A stretch of DNA of 64,000 bases from Eubacterium sp. AF16-48 (GTDB taxonomy: Bacteria; Bacillota; Clostridia; Lachnospirales; Lachnospiraceae), in NCBI RefSeq assembly GCF_003479405.1, contig NZ_QUHB01000001.1:1-64000 (forward strand), written 5' to 3'. Below, in pieces: positions 8,991 to 17,678 of this stretch. Position numbers and translations under genes: made by a program. The notes beneath the pieces were generated by a model. It saw only the letters and a program-made list of their open reading frames with translations. It was not told where the DNA came from and did not search any database. How positions within the stretch are numbered: the first letter of the stretch is position 1; each line of letters opens with the position of its first letter.

Positions 8991-11900
8991 TTGAAGAAAT
9001 ATTTATGCTTGATTTTTGTTGTTACATTACTGTTAATATCAGGTAGTGCAACATATGCTAACACACCTGAGGAGTTATACTATGGCTCAGGAGCTATACG
9101 TTCTATGTCAATGAAAGATGACGGAACGGTAATTGGCGGAAGGAGCAGTGGTCATACAATAGAAGTATGGACAAGCTCAAACAGAGGGGAAAACTGGACT
9201 AAAATAGGTACAGTGGCAAGCAATGACAACATTAATTATGGTGATGTTATGTTTATGGCTGTTTCAGGGACAGATAAGGTGTATTGTGCATTTCGTGAAA
9301 AAAATGCAGAGGGTAAATATTCAGTTGTTGTATGTAGAAGTGATAATGGTGGGTATAACTGGGTATATGACAGCACCGTAATTTCAGGATGTAGTCAGTT
9401 TGTAGGTGCTCCGTGGCTGTTTGTGACACAAAATGGAGATATGCAGTGTTATTATGATTCGGAACCTCTGGCTGCTGAAAATGGTGTATCCGGTGCACAG
9501 TGGATTGCAATGCAGGGAAGAGATGGTCTTACGGGAGCATGGAATAAGTACGGCGTAGTTGCTGCTTCAAGAGATGCTAATTCATCTAAATTTGTAAGAG
9601 ACGGAATGGCATCTGTAGTTGATTTAGGAAATAATAGAATCATGGTTGTGACGGAAGGTATTGAAGATAATAAATCGGGGGGCGTGTATTCTAACGTGGT
9701 AAGGGCAATACAGTCTAATGATGGAGGATATACGTGGAACTATTCAGGAAGAAAAATAGTTTATCAGTCAACCATAGATTCGGAATCCGGTAGAAGATAT
9801 AATGCATATTGTCCTATGGCTGTCAGAGTTGGTAACGGACCTGTAGGCGTGGTATTTTGCACTGATGAGGATTTCAAAGGCACACCGGATTCATCTTCAG
9901 AGAATGTGTCAAAGAGAAGAACTCATATTAAATACATAAGAACAATGGATAATTTTGAAACCTGGGGGCTTTTAACCGACATATGGACAGGAGGTTCTAA
10001 AGCATATGCTCCGGGAATTGTGGAAACCTCACGAAATAACATTTTAATTTCCATAGATCATTTTTCGGGAAATCAACGTTTTTATCATATGGATACTTTA
10101 GGAAAAAATAATAATTATGAGGTAATACCGGGAACAGGAAATTTATTATACAGCACAAATTTTGGAGATTCATATGGTCTTGATTTTTATCCGGGATTAG
10201 TTTCAAATACCCCTGTATATAATGAAAATGTTATGTCCATTAATGGAGGAAATTCCAACAAGGTAGTTGTGTCAGGAAATGAATTTACTGATTTTGTTGT
10301 AGAGGCGGATATAAGCGTAAAGGAAGATGGCAGTAAAGACAGCAATCAGGGGGGGATAATTTTTAGGGTAAACAATCCTTACAGTAGTGTTTCAGATGGT
10401 TATGACGGATATTATTTTGGAATAGATGCACTGAAAAAAGAAGTGATTTTGGGAAAAGTCCATCAAAATAAATGGACTGAAATTGCAAAGAAGAAAATGA
10501 CAATTGAATACAATAAATATTATCGTGTATCTGTAGCAGTGGCAGGGAATGAAATAAAAGGATATGTTAATTATAATGGTGAAAATTATGCCAAAATAGT
10601 GGCAGTTGATAATGATTTTTCAAGCGGTACAGTAGGATTTAGACATTGGCTTTCAGGAGCTTCATTTAAAAATTTAAGTGTATTTGAATATAATCCAAAA
10701 ACACCGGAAAAAACATATACCAATTCAGTTTTAAATTCCTGCGCAGACCCGGATGTGTTGTATTACAAGGGTATGTATTATTTATATGCAACTAATACGG
10801 AAAATGCTAATTTAGGATTTAAAGTGTATTCATCTACTGACTTAGTTAATTGGACAGACAGAGGATGGGCATTATCTAAAAATGATGTATATGGTGACAG
10901 TGGATTTTGGGCACCGGATTTAATAGAAAAAGACGGTAAGTTTTATATGTATTACGTTGCAAATGAACATTTAAGTGTTGCAACAAGTGACTCACCTCTT
11001 GGACCATTTACCCAGACGAAGGAGGAACAGAAGCCTATGCATGAGGGTAAAGAAATAGACGCTCATGTGTTTAAGGATGATGATGGACAATACTATATAT
11101 ATTTTGTAAGGTTTTATGGAAAAAGCGGAGTAAGTGACGGTAATTACATTTATGGTGCAAAGCTTAATTCAGATATGAGAACCATGGATGATTCTACAAT
11201 TACATGTCTTATTTCGCCGGAAGAAGCATGGGAAACAAATAAGGCAAAGGTAGCGGAAGGGCCGTTTATGCTAAAAAAGGACGGAGTGTATTACCTTACA
11301 TATTCAGGTTCCCACTTTGAAAGTGATTATTATGGAAGTGGATATGCAACTGCCACCAGCCCGCTTGGAAATTATACAAAATATGAAAATAATCCTATTA
11401 TGCAGTCTAATACATTAGTACATGGTGCAGGACATCATGGAATAGTGTCTTCACCTGATGGAAGTGAGATGTTTATTGTATATCATTGCCACAGTAGTCT
11501 TACTAAAACAGAACCAAGAAGACTTTGTATAGACAGGATTCATTTTACAAAGGATGATGCTGGAAAAACGGTTTTGGAGGTATATGGACCAACCATTACC
11601 CCACAGGGAATTCCAAAATCAGGCAATACCATTAGTAAGGGAATAGAAATAAACGGATATCAGATTAGTGCAACATTAGGTGGAATGAGAACTGTGTACT
11701 CAGTAGATTCCGTAATAAATCAAAAGGAAGTTATAGGATATGGTATGCTTTATTCATTAGCTGACTATGCAGATGAAGAGGATATGCATGTTGGAAGCAG
11801 CAGTAAATATGTTAAAAGCGTGGAGGGAACAAAAAACGGACAGCTGTCAATAAATGCTTCCGACTCGGATATAGCCTCAAGTTATGCAATGACAGTGTGT

Positions 11901-12149
11901 TTTACATCAAAACAGGCAGCTGAGTATACAGACAAATGGACAGTGAAGGCATATGCAAAGTTAATTGACGGGACATATGTATATAGTGATGCAAAAACAT
12001 TTTGTGCTTATGATGTGGCAGATATATTGTATAAAAATAGTATGATGAATAATATATCAGCTCACAATTATTTGTACGAAAATATACTGACTTTAGTTAA
12101 TAAAGAGTACACTAAGGTCGAGTATTCTAAAAGTTCTGTTGTAAGATAA
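8991..12149 (+). CDS. Secreted multidomain glycosidase: sialidase-like (GH93-like) propeller, concanavalin-like module, GH43
   Basis: The TTG at 8991 follows a GGAGGGA ribosome site and gives a classic signal peptide (KKYLCLIFVVTLLLISGSATYA), so the 1052-aa protein is exported. Residues about 25-390 form a BNR/Asp-box propeller (SSNRGENWTKI, SNDGGYTWNYS) resembling exo-arabinanase GH93, though sialidase-like alternatives remain. Residues about 400-570 form a concanavalin-like module like CBM66/DUF1080 (GGIIFRVNNPYSS, GTVGFRHW). Residues about 580-890 are a GH43 five-bladed propeller with the expected catalytic acids: D586 (CADPDV), D690 (EIDAHVF) and E756 (VAEGPFM). The last 160 residues are unassigned. 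GH43 plus GH93 points to arabinan or pectin side-chain breakdown, an inference. Confidence 0.85.
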   Translation: MKKYLCLIFVVTLLLISGSATYANTPEELYYGSGAIRSMSMKDDGTVIGGRSSGHTIEVWTSSNRGENWTKIGTVASNDNINYGDVMFMAVSGTDKVYCAFREKNAEGKYSVVVCRSDNGGYNWVYDSTVISGCSQFVGAPWLFVTQNGDMQCYYDSEPLAAENGVSGAQWIAMQGRDGLTGAWNKYGVVAASRDANSSKFVRDGMASVVDLGNNRIMVVTEGIEDNKSGGVYSNVVRAIQSNDGGYTWNYSGRKIVYQSTIDSESGRRYNAYCPMAVRVGNGPVGVVFCTDEDFKGTPDSSSENVSKRRTHIKYIRTMDNFETWGLLTDIWTGGSKAYAPGIVETSRNNILISIDHFSGNQRFYHMDTLGKNNNYEVIPGTGNLLYSTNFGDSYGLDFYPGLVSNTPVYNENVMSINGGNSNKVVVSGNEFTDFVVEADISVKEDGSKDSNQGGIIFRVNNPYSSVSDGYDGYYFGIDALKKEVILGKVHQNKWTEIAKKKMTIEYNKYYRVSVAVAGNEIKGYVNYNGENYAKIVAVDNDFSSGTVGFRHWLSGASFKNLSVFEYNPKTPEKTYTNSVLNSCADPDVLYYKGMYYLYATNTENANLGFKVYSSTDLVNWTDRGWALSKNDVYGDSGFWAPDLIEKDGKFYMYYVANEHLSVATSDSPLGPFTQTKEEQKPMHEGKEIDAHVFKDDDGQYYIYFVRFYGKSGVSDGNYIYGAKLNSDMRTMDDSTITCLISPEEAWETNKAKVAEGPFMLKKDGVYYLTYSGSHFESDYYGSGYATATSPLGNYTKYENNPIMQSNTLVHGAGHHGIVSSPDGSEMFIVYHCHSSLTKTEPRRLCIDRIHFTKDDAGKTVLEVYGPTITPQGIPKSGNTISKGIEINGYQISATLGGMRTVYSVDSVINQKEVIGYGMLYSLADYADEEDMHVGSSSKYVKSVEGTKNGQLSINASDSDIASSYAMTVCFTSKQAAEYTDKWTVKAYAKLIDGTYVYSDAKTFCAYDVADILYKNSMMNNISAHNYLYENILTLVNKEYTKVEYSKSSVVR

Positions 12150-12170
12150 TTGTTAAAATATTAACCTTTC

Positions 12171-12199
12171 TTGTATTGTCATATTTTATAGAGTAAAAT
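12171..12199 (+). promoter_or_regulatory. Candidate promoter of the EF-G paralogue
   Basis: TTGTAT (12171-12176), 17-nt spacer, TAAAAT (12194-12199). Seen by eye only. Confidence 0.4.
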
Positions 12200-12265
12200 A
12201 TATAAATATAGTTAGGGTGTTTGTACACCATCGGATATAAAATTGAATACAAGGAGGTACGGGAT

Positions 12266-14338
12266 ATGAATGTTTATAAGACATCGGATATCAGAAACGT
12301 TGTATTTCTTGGCCATGGTGGGGCGGGAAAGACAACTCTTGCAGAAGCCGTGGCATATGCTACAGGAGTTATTACCCGAAAAGGACGTGTAGAAGACGGT
12401 AATACCATTAGCGACTATGATAAAGAGGAAATAAACAGGAAGTTCTCAATTAGTGCGTCGGTTATACCTGTGGAGTGGAACGGACTTAAGATTAACATTC
12501 TTGATGCACCGGGATACTTTGATTTTGTAGGGCAGTTAGAGGATGCCATGAGCGTGGCAGATGCGGCGGTTATTGTGGTAAACGGTAAGGCAGGAGTTGA
12601 AGTAGGAACCATTAAGGCATGGGAAATATGTGAGAGAAGACGTATTCCAAGAATATTTTTTGTTACTAACATGGATTCACCAAATGCCAAATACATGGAA
12701 ACTGTAGAGCAGTTAAAGGAGCATTTCGGAAAGAAAGTAGCACCATTTCATCTTCCTATTTTAGAAAATGACAAACTTACGGGATATGTTAATGTGGTAA
12801 AAATGGGAGGAAGAAAATTCTTAGATGATGCAGGTAATTATACTGAAAGAGATATTCCTGATAGTGTGAAACCAAAGTTAGAGCCTGTCAGGGAGCAGTT
12901 AATGGAGGCTGTGGCTGAATCTGATGAAGAGTTAATGGATAAATATTTTGCTGGGGAAGAGTTTACATATGAGGAAATATCAAAGGCTCTTCGTAAAAGT
13001 GTAATAAGCTGTGATATTGTTCCGGTTCAGATAGGTTCAGGTGTAAGCTGTCAGGGAGTAAACAGCTTTCTTCAAACCTGTGAAAAATATTTTCCTAGTG
13101 CTAATAAGGCAGAGGTGCTTAAAAAGGCAACCAATGTAGATACAGGTGAAGAGGTAGTGGCGGATTTTGACTGCAACAAGCCTGTTTCAGCATATGTTTT
13201 TAAGACTATTATGGATCCTTTTGTTGGAAAATACTCCCTGGTAAAAGTTCGTACAGGGATACTGAAAGCCGGAGATACAGTTTATAATGCCACAAAGGAT
13301 GTGGAAGAGAAACTTGCCAAATTATATGTTATGCGGGGAAAGAATGTAATTGAGGTTGACAGATTGTATTCAGGAGACATTGGCGCGATAGGAAAGCTGG
13401 CATCCACCAGAACCGGCGATACTTTATCTACAAGGCAGTGGCCTATAGAATATCATCCGACAACAATGTCAAAGCCTTATACATATATGGCATATCGTGC
13501 TGTAAATAAAGGTGATGAAGATAAAATGGCACAGGCTCTTACCAAGCTTTGCATTGAGGATTTAACACTGAAAACCGTATCAGATGAAGAAAACAGACAG
13601 TCGTTGATTTATGGAATCGGGGAACAGCAGTTGCAGATTGTGGCCTCAAAGCTTGAAGACAGGTATAAGGTAAAGGTGGAACTTACAAAGCCAAGAATAG
13701 CTTTCAGGGAAACCATAAGAAAGAAGGCACAGGTACAGGGAAAACATAAAAAACAGTCAGGAGGACACGGACAGTACGGAGATGTTGTTATGGAGTTTGA
13801 ACCTTCAGGGGATTTGTCAAAACCATATATTTTTGAAGAAAAGATATTTGGTGGAGCTGTACCTAAGAATTTCTTCCCAGCGGTGGAAAAAGGTTTACAG
13901 GAATGTGTTAAGGCAGGACCGTTAGCAGGTTATCCTGTAGTGGGAGTTAAGGCAACTTTAACAGATGGTTCCTATCACCCGGTGGATTCTTCAGAAATGG
14001 CATTTAAAATGGCAACCATTATTGCATTTAAGAAAGGATTTCTGGAGGCAGGACCTGTTTTGTTAGAGCCGATTGCTTTACTTAGTGTTACGGCACCTGA
14101 TAAGTATTCAGGAGACATAATGGGAGATTTAAATAAAAGACGGGGACGAATACTTAATATGACTCCAAAGGACGGAAAGCAGTTAATAGAAGCAGAAGTC
14201 CCTATGTTAGAGTTATATGGATATTCTACATCCCTTCGTTCCATAACCGGTGGAAGTGGTGAATTTGAATATGTTGTATCCCGTTATGAACAGGCACCTC
14301 CTGATGTTCAGGAAAAACAGATACAGGACAATGCTTAA
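12266..14338 (+). CDS. Elongation factor G paralogue (EF-G2/FusA2-like)
   Basis: The 690-aa protein has all EF-G domains (GTPase, II, III, IV with HKKQSGGHGQYGDVVMEFEP, V). Its G motifs differ from the translocase: the P-loop is GHGGAGKTT (16-24) instead of AHIDAGKTT, G3 is DAPGYFDF with Tyr84 replacing the catalytic His, and G4 is TNMD instead of NKMD. The same His-to-Tyr and Asn-to-Thr changes occur, from memory, in Thermus EF-G-2, so this is an ancient paralogue rather than a decayed gene. The true fusA is presumably elsewhere, beside rpsL/rpsG, which are not here. ATG 12266 follows a strong AAGGAGGT site; an upstream in-frame TTG lacks one. The cellular role is not established. Confidence 0.85.
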   Translation: MNVYKTSDIRNVVFLGHGGAGKTTLAEAVAYATGVITRKGRVEDGNTISDYDKEEINRKFSISASVIPVEWNGLKINILDAPGYFDFVGQLEDAMSVADAAVIVVNGKAGVEVGTIKAWEICERRRIPRIFFVTNMDSPNAKYMETVEQLKEHFGKKVAPFHLPILENDKLTGYVNVVKMGGRKFLDDAGNYTERDIPDSVKPKLEPVREQLMEAVAESDEELMDKYFAGEEFTYEEISKALRKSVISCDIVPVQIGSGVSCQGVNSFLQTCEKYFPSANKAEVLKKATNVDTGEEVVADFDCNKPVSAYVFKTIMDPFVGKYSLVKVRTGILKAGDTVYNATKDVEEKLAKLYVMRGKNVIEVDRLYSGDIGAIGKLASTRTGDTLSTRQWPIEYHPTTMSKPYTYMAYRAVNKGDEDKMAQALTKLCIEDLTLKTVSDEENRQSLIYGIGEQQLQIVASKLEDRYKVKVELTKPRIAFRETIRKKAQVQGKHKKQSGGHGQYGDVVMEFEPSGDLSKPYIFEEKIFGGAVPKNFFPAVEKGLQECVKAGPLAGYPVVGVKATLTDGSYHPVDSSEMAFKMATIIAFKKGFLEAGPVLLEPIALLSVTAPDKYSGDIMGDLNKRRGRILNMTPKDGKQLIEAEVPMLELYGYSTSLRSITGGSGEFEYVVSRYEQAPPDVQEKQIQDNA

Positions 14339-14369
14339 AAATAATCAAGGGGAAAGAGTAAATCTCACC

Positions 14370-14398
14370 TTGACAATATGAAATATAAATTTTAGAAT
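14370..14398 (+). promoter_or_regulatory. Predicted promoter of the trp T-box leader
   Basis: TTGACA (14370-14375), 17-nt spacer, TAGAAT (14393-14398), directly upstream of the leader. Confidence 0.6.
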
Positions 14399-14399
14399 A

Positions 14400-14678
14400 A
14401 AGGAAACCGTTGACTAAGAGTAAGTAGTCATGTGAGATGTTTTTCAGAGAGTTGCCGTTTGGTGTGAGGCAATAGACTATCAGTGATGAATGGACTTAGG
14501 AGGGCAGCTTGAAACTATTTAGATGGAAGTAGACGCTGACGGAGACTCACCGTTAAAAGAGAGCGCATATGATGGTATGCAGTGAGTGAATGTGTTATAC
14601 ATTAATTTGGGTGGCACCGCAGAAGTATTTTATGGCTTTTGTCCCTTAATATTTAAGGGACAAAGGCCTTTTCTTTTT
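14400..14678 (+). promoter_or_regulatory. T-box riboswitch (Trp) upstream of the trp locus
   Basis: The T-box core GGGTGGCACCGC is at 14609-14620 and a long leader precedes it. The likely specifier codon UGG is at 14491-14493, in the GATGAA-TGG-ACTTAGG context expected for the 3' side of the stem I specifier loop. It should sense uncharged tRNA-Trp and allow readthrough of the adjacent terminator. The leader looks intact although the first two genes behind it are broken, so it now mainly controls trpB and trpA. Confidence 0.9.
14634..14677 (+). terminator. Regulated terminator of the Trp T-box
   Basis: A 16-bp stem (14634-14649 with 14653-14668, one G-U pair) with a 3-nt loop is followed by a T-rich tract interrupted by one C. 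Confidence 0.9.
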
Positions 14679-14748
14679 GTTTATCCTATCAATGAGAAAT
14701 TCCAAAATCTTTTGTCCCAAAATCATTATTATTTTTTGAGGAGGACAT

Positions 14749-15329
14749 ATGAACACACAGAAATTTGAAGAAATTGAACATTTACTTGAGGATTACAGCA
14801 TGATTCCAATATGTAAGGAAATATATGCAGATGTAATCACACCTATTTCATTACTTAGGGAAATGGAGGTCTTTGGGAAAAACTTCTTTCTTTTAGAAAG
14901 TGTGGAGGGTGGAGAAAACATAAGAGAGGGAGATATTTTTCAGGGAGTTATTTCAAGACGTTTTGAAGCGGAATATAAGGGAAGCTTTTTAAATGCTTAC
15001 AGAGTTTTGAGAACCACTAATCCTTCACCATATATGTATTTTATACAGTCAGAAGATATGCAGATAGCTGGAGCTTCTCCGGAAACCATGGTTAAGTTAG
15101 TGGATAGGGAACTTACAACATTTCCTGTGGCAGGAACAAGACCAAGGGAAAAACACAGGCGGAGGATATAGAAAATGAGAACAGCCTCATAAAAGATGAA
15201 AAGGAATTGGCTGAGCATAATATGTTAGTGGATTTGGCAAGAAATGATAATGATATAGGAAAGATTGCCCGGTACGGAAGCGTGTATGTGGAAGAATATA
15301 TGAAAATACATAGATTTTCAAAGAATTAA
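14749..15329 (+). pseudogene. trpE: Anthranilate synthase component I remnant (broken trpE)
   Basis: The 5' frame reads as TrpE but is damaged. Residues 1-58 match the normal N-terminus (PISLLREME, FFLLESVEGGENI), then jump directly to the chorismate-binding half (REGDIFQGVISRRFE, TNPSPYMYF, FPVAGTRP). Roughly 180-200 codons present in ordinary TrpE are missing there. A single-base loss near 15145-15154 (run of G then A) shifts the frame, giving a stop at 15169. The expected continuation (EDIENENSLIKDEKEL, NMLVDLARND, YGSVYVEEYM) is readable in the next frame up to about 15325, with a 6-nt AATGAT duplication inside the LARND motif. The 3' end is lost. It cannot make active anthranilate synthase. 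Confidence 0.9.
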
Positions 15330-15585
15330 CCGGGCATTAAAAGCAAGTGCAAGGATGATAGGTGTTAATAACAGAGATTTAAAAACTTTCAAGGTTGATA
15401 TTTCAAACAGTGAAAGACTTCGCAGGCTTGTTCCGGATAATGTATTGTTTATTGCAGAAAGCGGTATTAAAACCAACGAAGATATAAGAAGGCTTAAAGA
15501 AGCAAAAGTTAACGGAGTTCTTATTGGTGAGACGCTAATGAGGGCAAAAAATAAAAAAGAAATACTTGATGAATTGGCAAAATAG
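15330..15585 (+). pseudogene. trpC: Indole-3-glycerol-phosphate synthase C-terminal remnant (truncated trpC)
   Basis: About 85 residues of the C-terminal third of TrpC remain (ALKASARMIGVNNRDLKTFKVDI, LFIAESGIKTNEDIRRLKEA, NGVLIGETLMR). The normal protein is about 260 residues, so the N-terminal two thirds, including most catalytic loops, are gone. It is joined directly to the end of the trpE remnant, so trpE 3', trpG, trpD and trpC 5' have been deleted. An internal ATG at 15355 could start a 76-residue peptide, but function is unlikely. trpB follows 18 nt later. Confidence 0.9.
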
Positions 15586-15603
15586 CAGAAAGGAAGAAAA
15601 GAG

Positions 15604-16788
15604 ATGAGCAAAGGAAGATTTGGTATTCATGGCGGACAGTATGTTCCTGAAACATTAATGACAGCCATAAACGAAGTGGAAGAAGCATATGAATTTTATA
15701 AAAATGACAAAGGGTTTAATGAGGAATTAACAGATTTATTAAACAACTATGCAGGAAGACCGTCACTTTTGTATTATGCAGAAAAAATGACAAAGGATTT
15801 AGGGGGAGCAAAAATTTATTTAAAGCGTGAAGATTTAAATCATACAGGCTCCCATAAAATAAACAATGTTTTAGGACAGGTATTGCTGGCAAAAAAAATG
15901 GGAAAGACCCGTGTAATAGCAGAAACAGGAGCAGGACAGCATGGGGTGGCAACAGCAACGGCAGCATCTCTTATGGATATGGAATGTGAAATATTCATGG
16001 GAAAGGAAGATTGTGAGAGACAGGCATTAAATGTTTTCAGAATGGAACTTTTAGGGGCTAAGGTTCATGCAGTTACCAGTGGGACCATGACTCTTAAGGA
16101 TGCCGTAAATGAGGCAATGAAGGAATGGACTAACAGAATGGATGATACATTGTATGTGTTAGGCTCAGTAATGGGACCTCATCCTTTTCCTACAATTGTA
16201 AGAGATTTTCAAAGTGTAATCAGTAAGGAAATTAAGGAGCAGTTAATGGAAAAAGAAGGAAGACTTCCTGATGCGGTTATTGCCTGTGTAGGTGGAGGCT
16301 CAAATGCCATGGGAGCATTTTATAATTTTATTGAGGATAAATCAGTTGAGTTAATAGGATGCGAGGCAGCAGGACTTGGAGTTGATAATCCTAAAAATGC
16401 AGCAACAGTGGCAAATGGAACAGAAGGTATATTTCATGGAATGAAATCACTGTTTTGTCAAAATGAAGACGGACAGATTGCACCGGTATATTCCATATCA
16501 GCAGGTCTGGATTATCCGGGAATAGGACCGGAACATGCCAATTTACATGATACGGGAAGAGCAAGATATGTTCCGATTACAGATGTGGAGGCAGTAGAGG
16601 CTTTTGAATATTTATCAAGAACAGAGGGAATTATTCCTGCAATTGAAAGTTCCCACGCCATTGCTTATGCAATGAAATACGCAAAAACATTAAGTAAGGA
16701 CAAAATAGTAGTAATAAACGTGTCAGGACGTGGAGATAAAGACGTGGCTGCCATTGCAAGATATAGAGGAGTACAGATTTATGAGTAA
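15604..16788 (+). CDS. trpB: Tryptophan synthase beta chain
   Basis: TrpB condenses indole and serine to tryptophan with PLP, in an alpha2beta2 complex with TrpA. The 394-aa protein is full length and intact: [16 protein letters not shown] at the N-terminus, the PLP lysine in [24 protein letters not shown], the phosphate-cradle [10 protein letters not shown], and the C-terminal [11 protein letters not shown]. Upstream synthesis genes in this locus are broken, so it may act mainly in indole salvage or be fed by genes elsewhere. It overlaps trpA by 8 nt. Confidence 0.97.
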   Translation: MSKGRFGIHGGQYVPETLMTAINEVEEAYEFYKNDKGFNEELTDLLNNYAGRPSLLYYAEKMTKDLGGAKIYLKREDLNHTGSHKINNVLGQVLLAKKMGKTRVIAETGAGQHGVATATAASLMDMECEIFMGKEDCERQALNVFRMELLGAKVHAVTSGTMTLKDAVNEAMKEWTNRMDDTLYVLGSVMGPHPFPTIVRDFQSVISKEIKEQLMEKEGRLPDAVIACVGGGSNAMGAFYNFIEDKSVELIGCEAAGLGVDNPKNAATVANGTEGIFHGMKSLFCQNEDGQIAPVYSISAGLDYPGIGPEHANLHDTGRARYVPITDVEAVEAFEYLSRTEGIIPAIESSHAIAYAMKYAKTLSKDKIVVINVSGRGDKDVAAIARYRGVQIYE

Positions 16789-17551
16789 GGTAAGTGGAGC
16801 ATTTAAAAATGGAAAGGCATTTATAGCATTTATAACAGGGGGAGACCCGGATTTAGAAACAACAAAGAAGCTGATTTTAGAAATGCAGGATAAGGGTGCA
16901 GATATAATTGAAGTGGGAATACCTTTTTCAGACCCTATAGCAGAGGGAAGTGTTATTCAGGAGGCAGACCTTAGGGCATTAAAGGGAGGCTGTACAACTG
17001 ACAAACTTTTTGATGCAATTAAGGAAATCAAAGATGAAGTACATATTCCTTTGGTTTTTATGACATATATTAATGTAATATTCAGATATGGAACAGAAAA
17101 GTTTATGAAAAGATGTGTGGAATGTGGAATTTTAGGGGTAATAGTTCCTGATTGTCCTTATGAGGAAAGAGAGGAATTAGCACCTTATTGTGATAAGGAA
17201 AACATAGATTTGATTCCACTTATTGCACCTACATCAAAAGAGAAAATTGCCAAAATTGCAAAATCAGCAAGGGGATTTGTATATGTGGTTTCATCTCTTG
17301 GAGTAACAGGGGTAAGAAGCAACATTACAACAGATATAGGGGCAATGACTAAAATAGTAAAAGAAAACACTGACGTTCCATGTGCCATAGGTTTGGGTAT
17401 AGGTACGCCAAAGCAGGCAAAGGAAATGAGTGTATACGCTGAGGGTGTTATCGTAGGTAGTGCCATTGTTAAAATTGTGGCAAAATACGGAAAAGACAGT
17501 GTTTCATATGTAGGAGAATATGTGAAAGAAATGAAGGATGCCATAATATAA
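16781..17551 (+). CDS. trpA: Tryptophan synthase alpha chain
   Basis: TrpA cleaves indole-3-glycerol phosphate to indole and glyceraldehyde-3-phosphate. The 256-aa TIM barrel is intact: [13 protein letters not shown], the catalytic Glu in [16 protein letters not shown], the catalytic Asp in VPDCPYEE, and [13 protein letters not shown] 16781 lies inside the trpB stop region (TATGAGTAA), implying translational coupling; the frame extends further upstream but only within trpB. The gene looks under selection although trpC, which would make its substrate, is truncated here. Confidence 0.96.
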   Translation: MSKVSGAFKNGKAFIAFITGGDPDLETTKKLILEMQDKGADIIEVGIPFSDPIAEGSVIQEADLRALKGGCTTDKLFDAIKEIKDEVHIPLVFMTYINVIFRYGTEKFMKRCVECGILGVIVPDCPYEEREELAPYCDKENIDLIPLIAPTSKEKIAKIAKSARGFVYVVSSLGVTGVRSNITTDIGAMTKIVKENTDVPCAIGLGIGTPKQAKEMSVYAEGVIVGSAIVKIVAKYGKDSVSYVGEYVKEMKDAII

Positions 17552-17561
17552 ACTACACTTC

Positions 17562-17589
17562 TTGAAAAATGACGATAATGTTGTATAAT
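17562..17589 (+). promoter_or_regulatory. Predicted promoter of the L,D-transpeptidase-like gene
   Basis: TTGAAA (17562-17567), 16-nt spacer, TATAAT (17584-17589), about 90 nt before the start codon. Confidence 0.5.
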
Positions 17590-17678
17590 ATAAATTTGAG
17601 GTCGAAGGTATTTTTCAAAAATAAGCTTTTGATTGTTCAGACCTTTAGCATGAATAACATCACACAGAGGTAGAAATT

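Noticed and set aside
12266..14338. Tetracycline ribosomal protection protein
   Set aside because: The general EF-G2-like motifs (GHGGAGKT, DAPGYFDF) match the EF-G2 group rather than TetM/TetO, which keep NKID and DTPGHMDF-like motifs.
14586..14768. 60-codon plus-strand frame before trpE
   Set aside because: It is the T-box and terminator sequence read as protein.
15142..15171. trpE frameshift as a sequencing error or programmed shift
   Set aside because: Correcting it would not restore the gene: the internal loss, the duplication and the trpE-trpC deletion remain.
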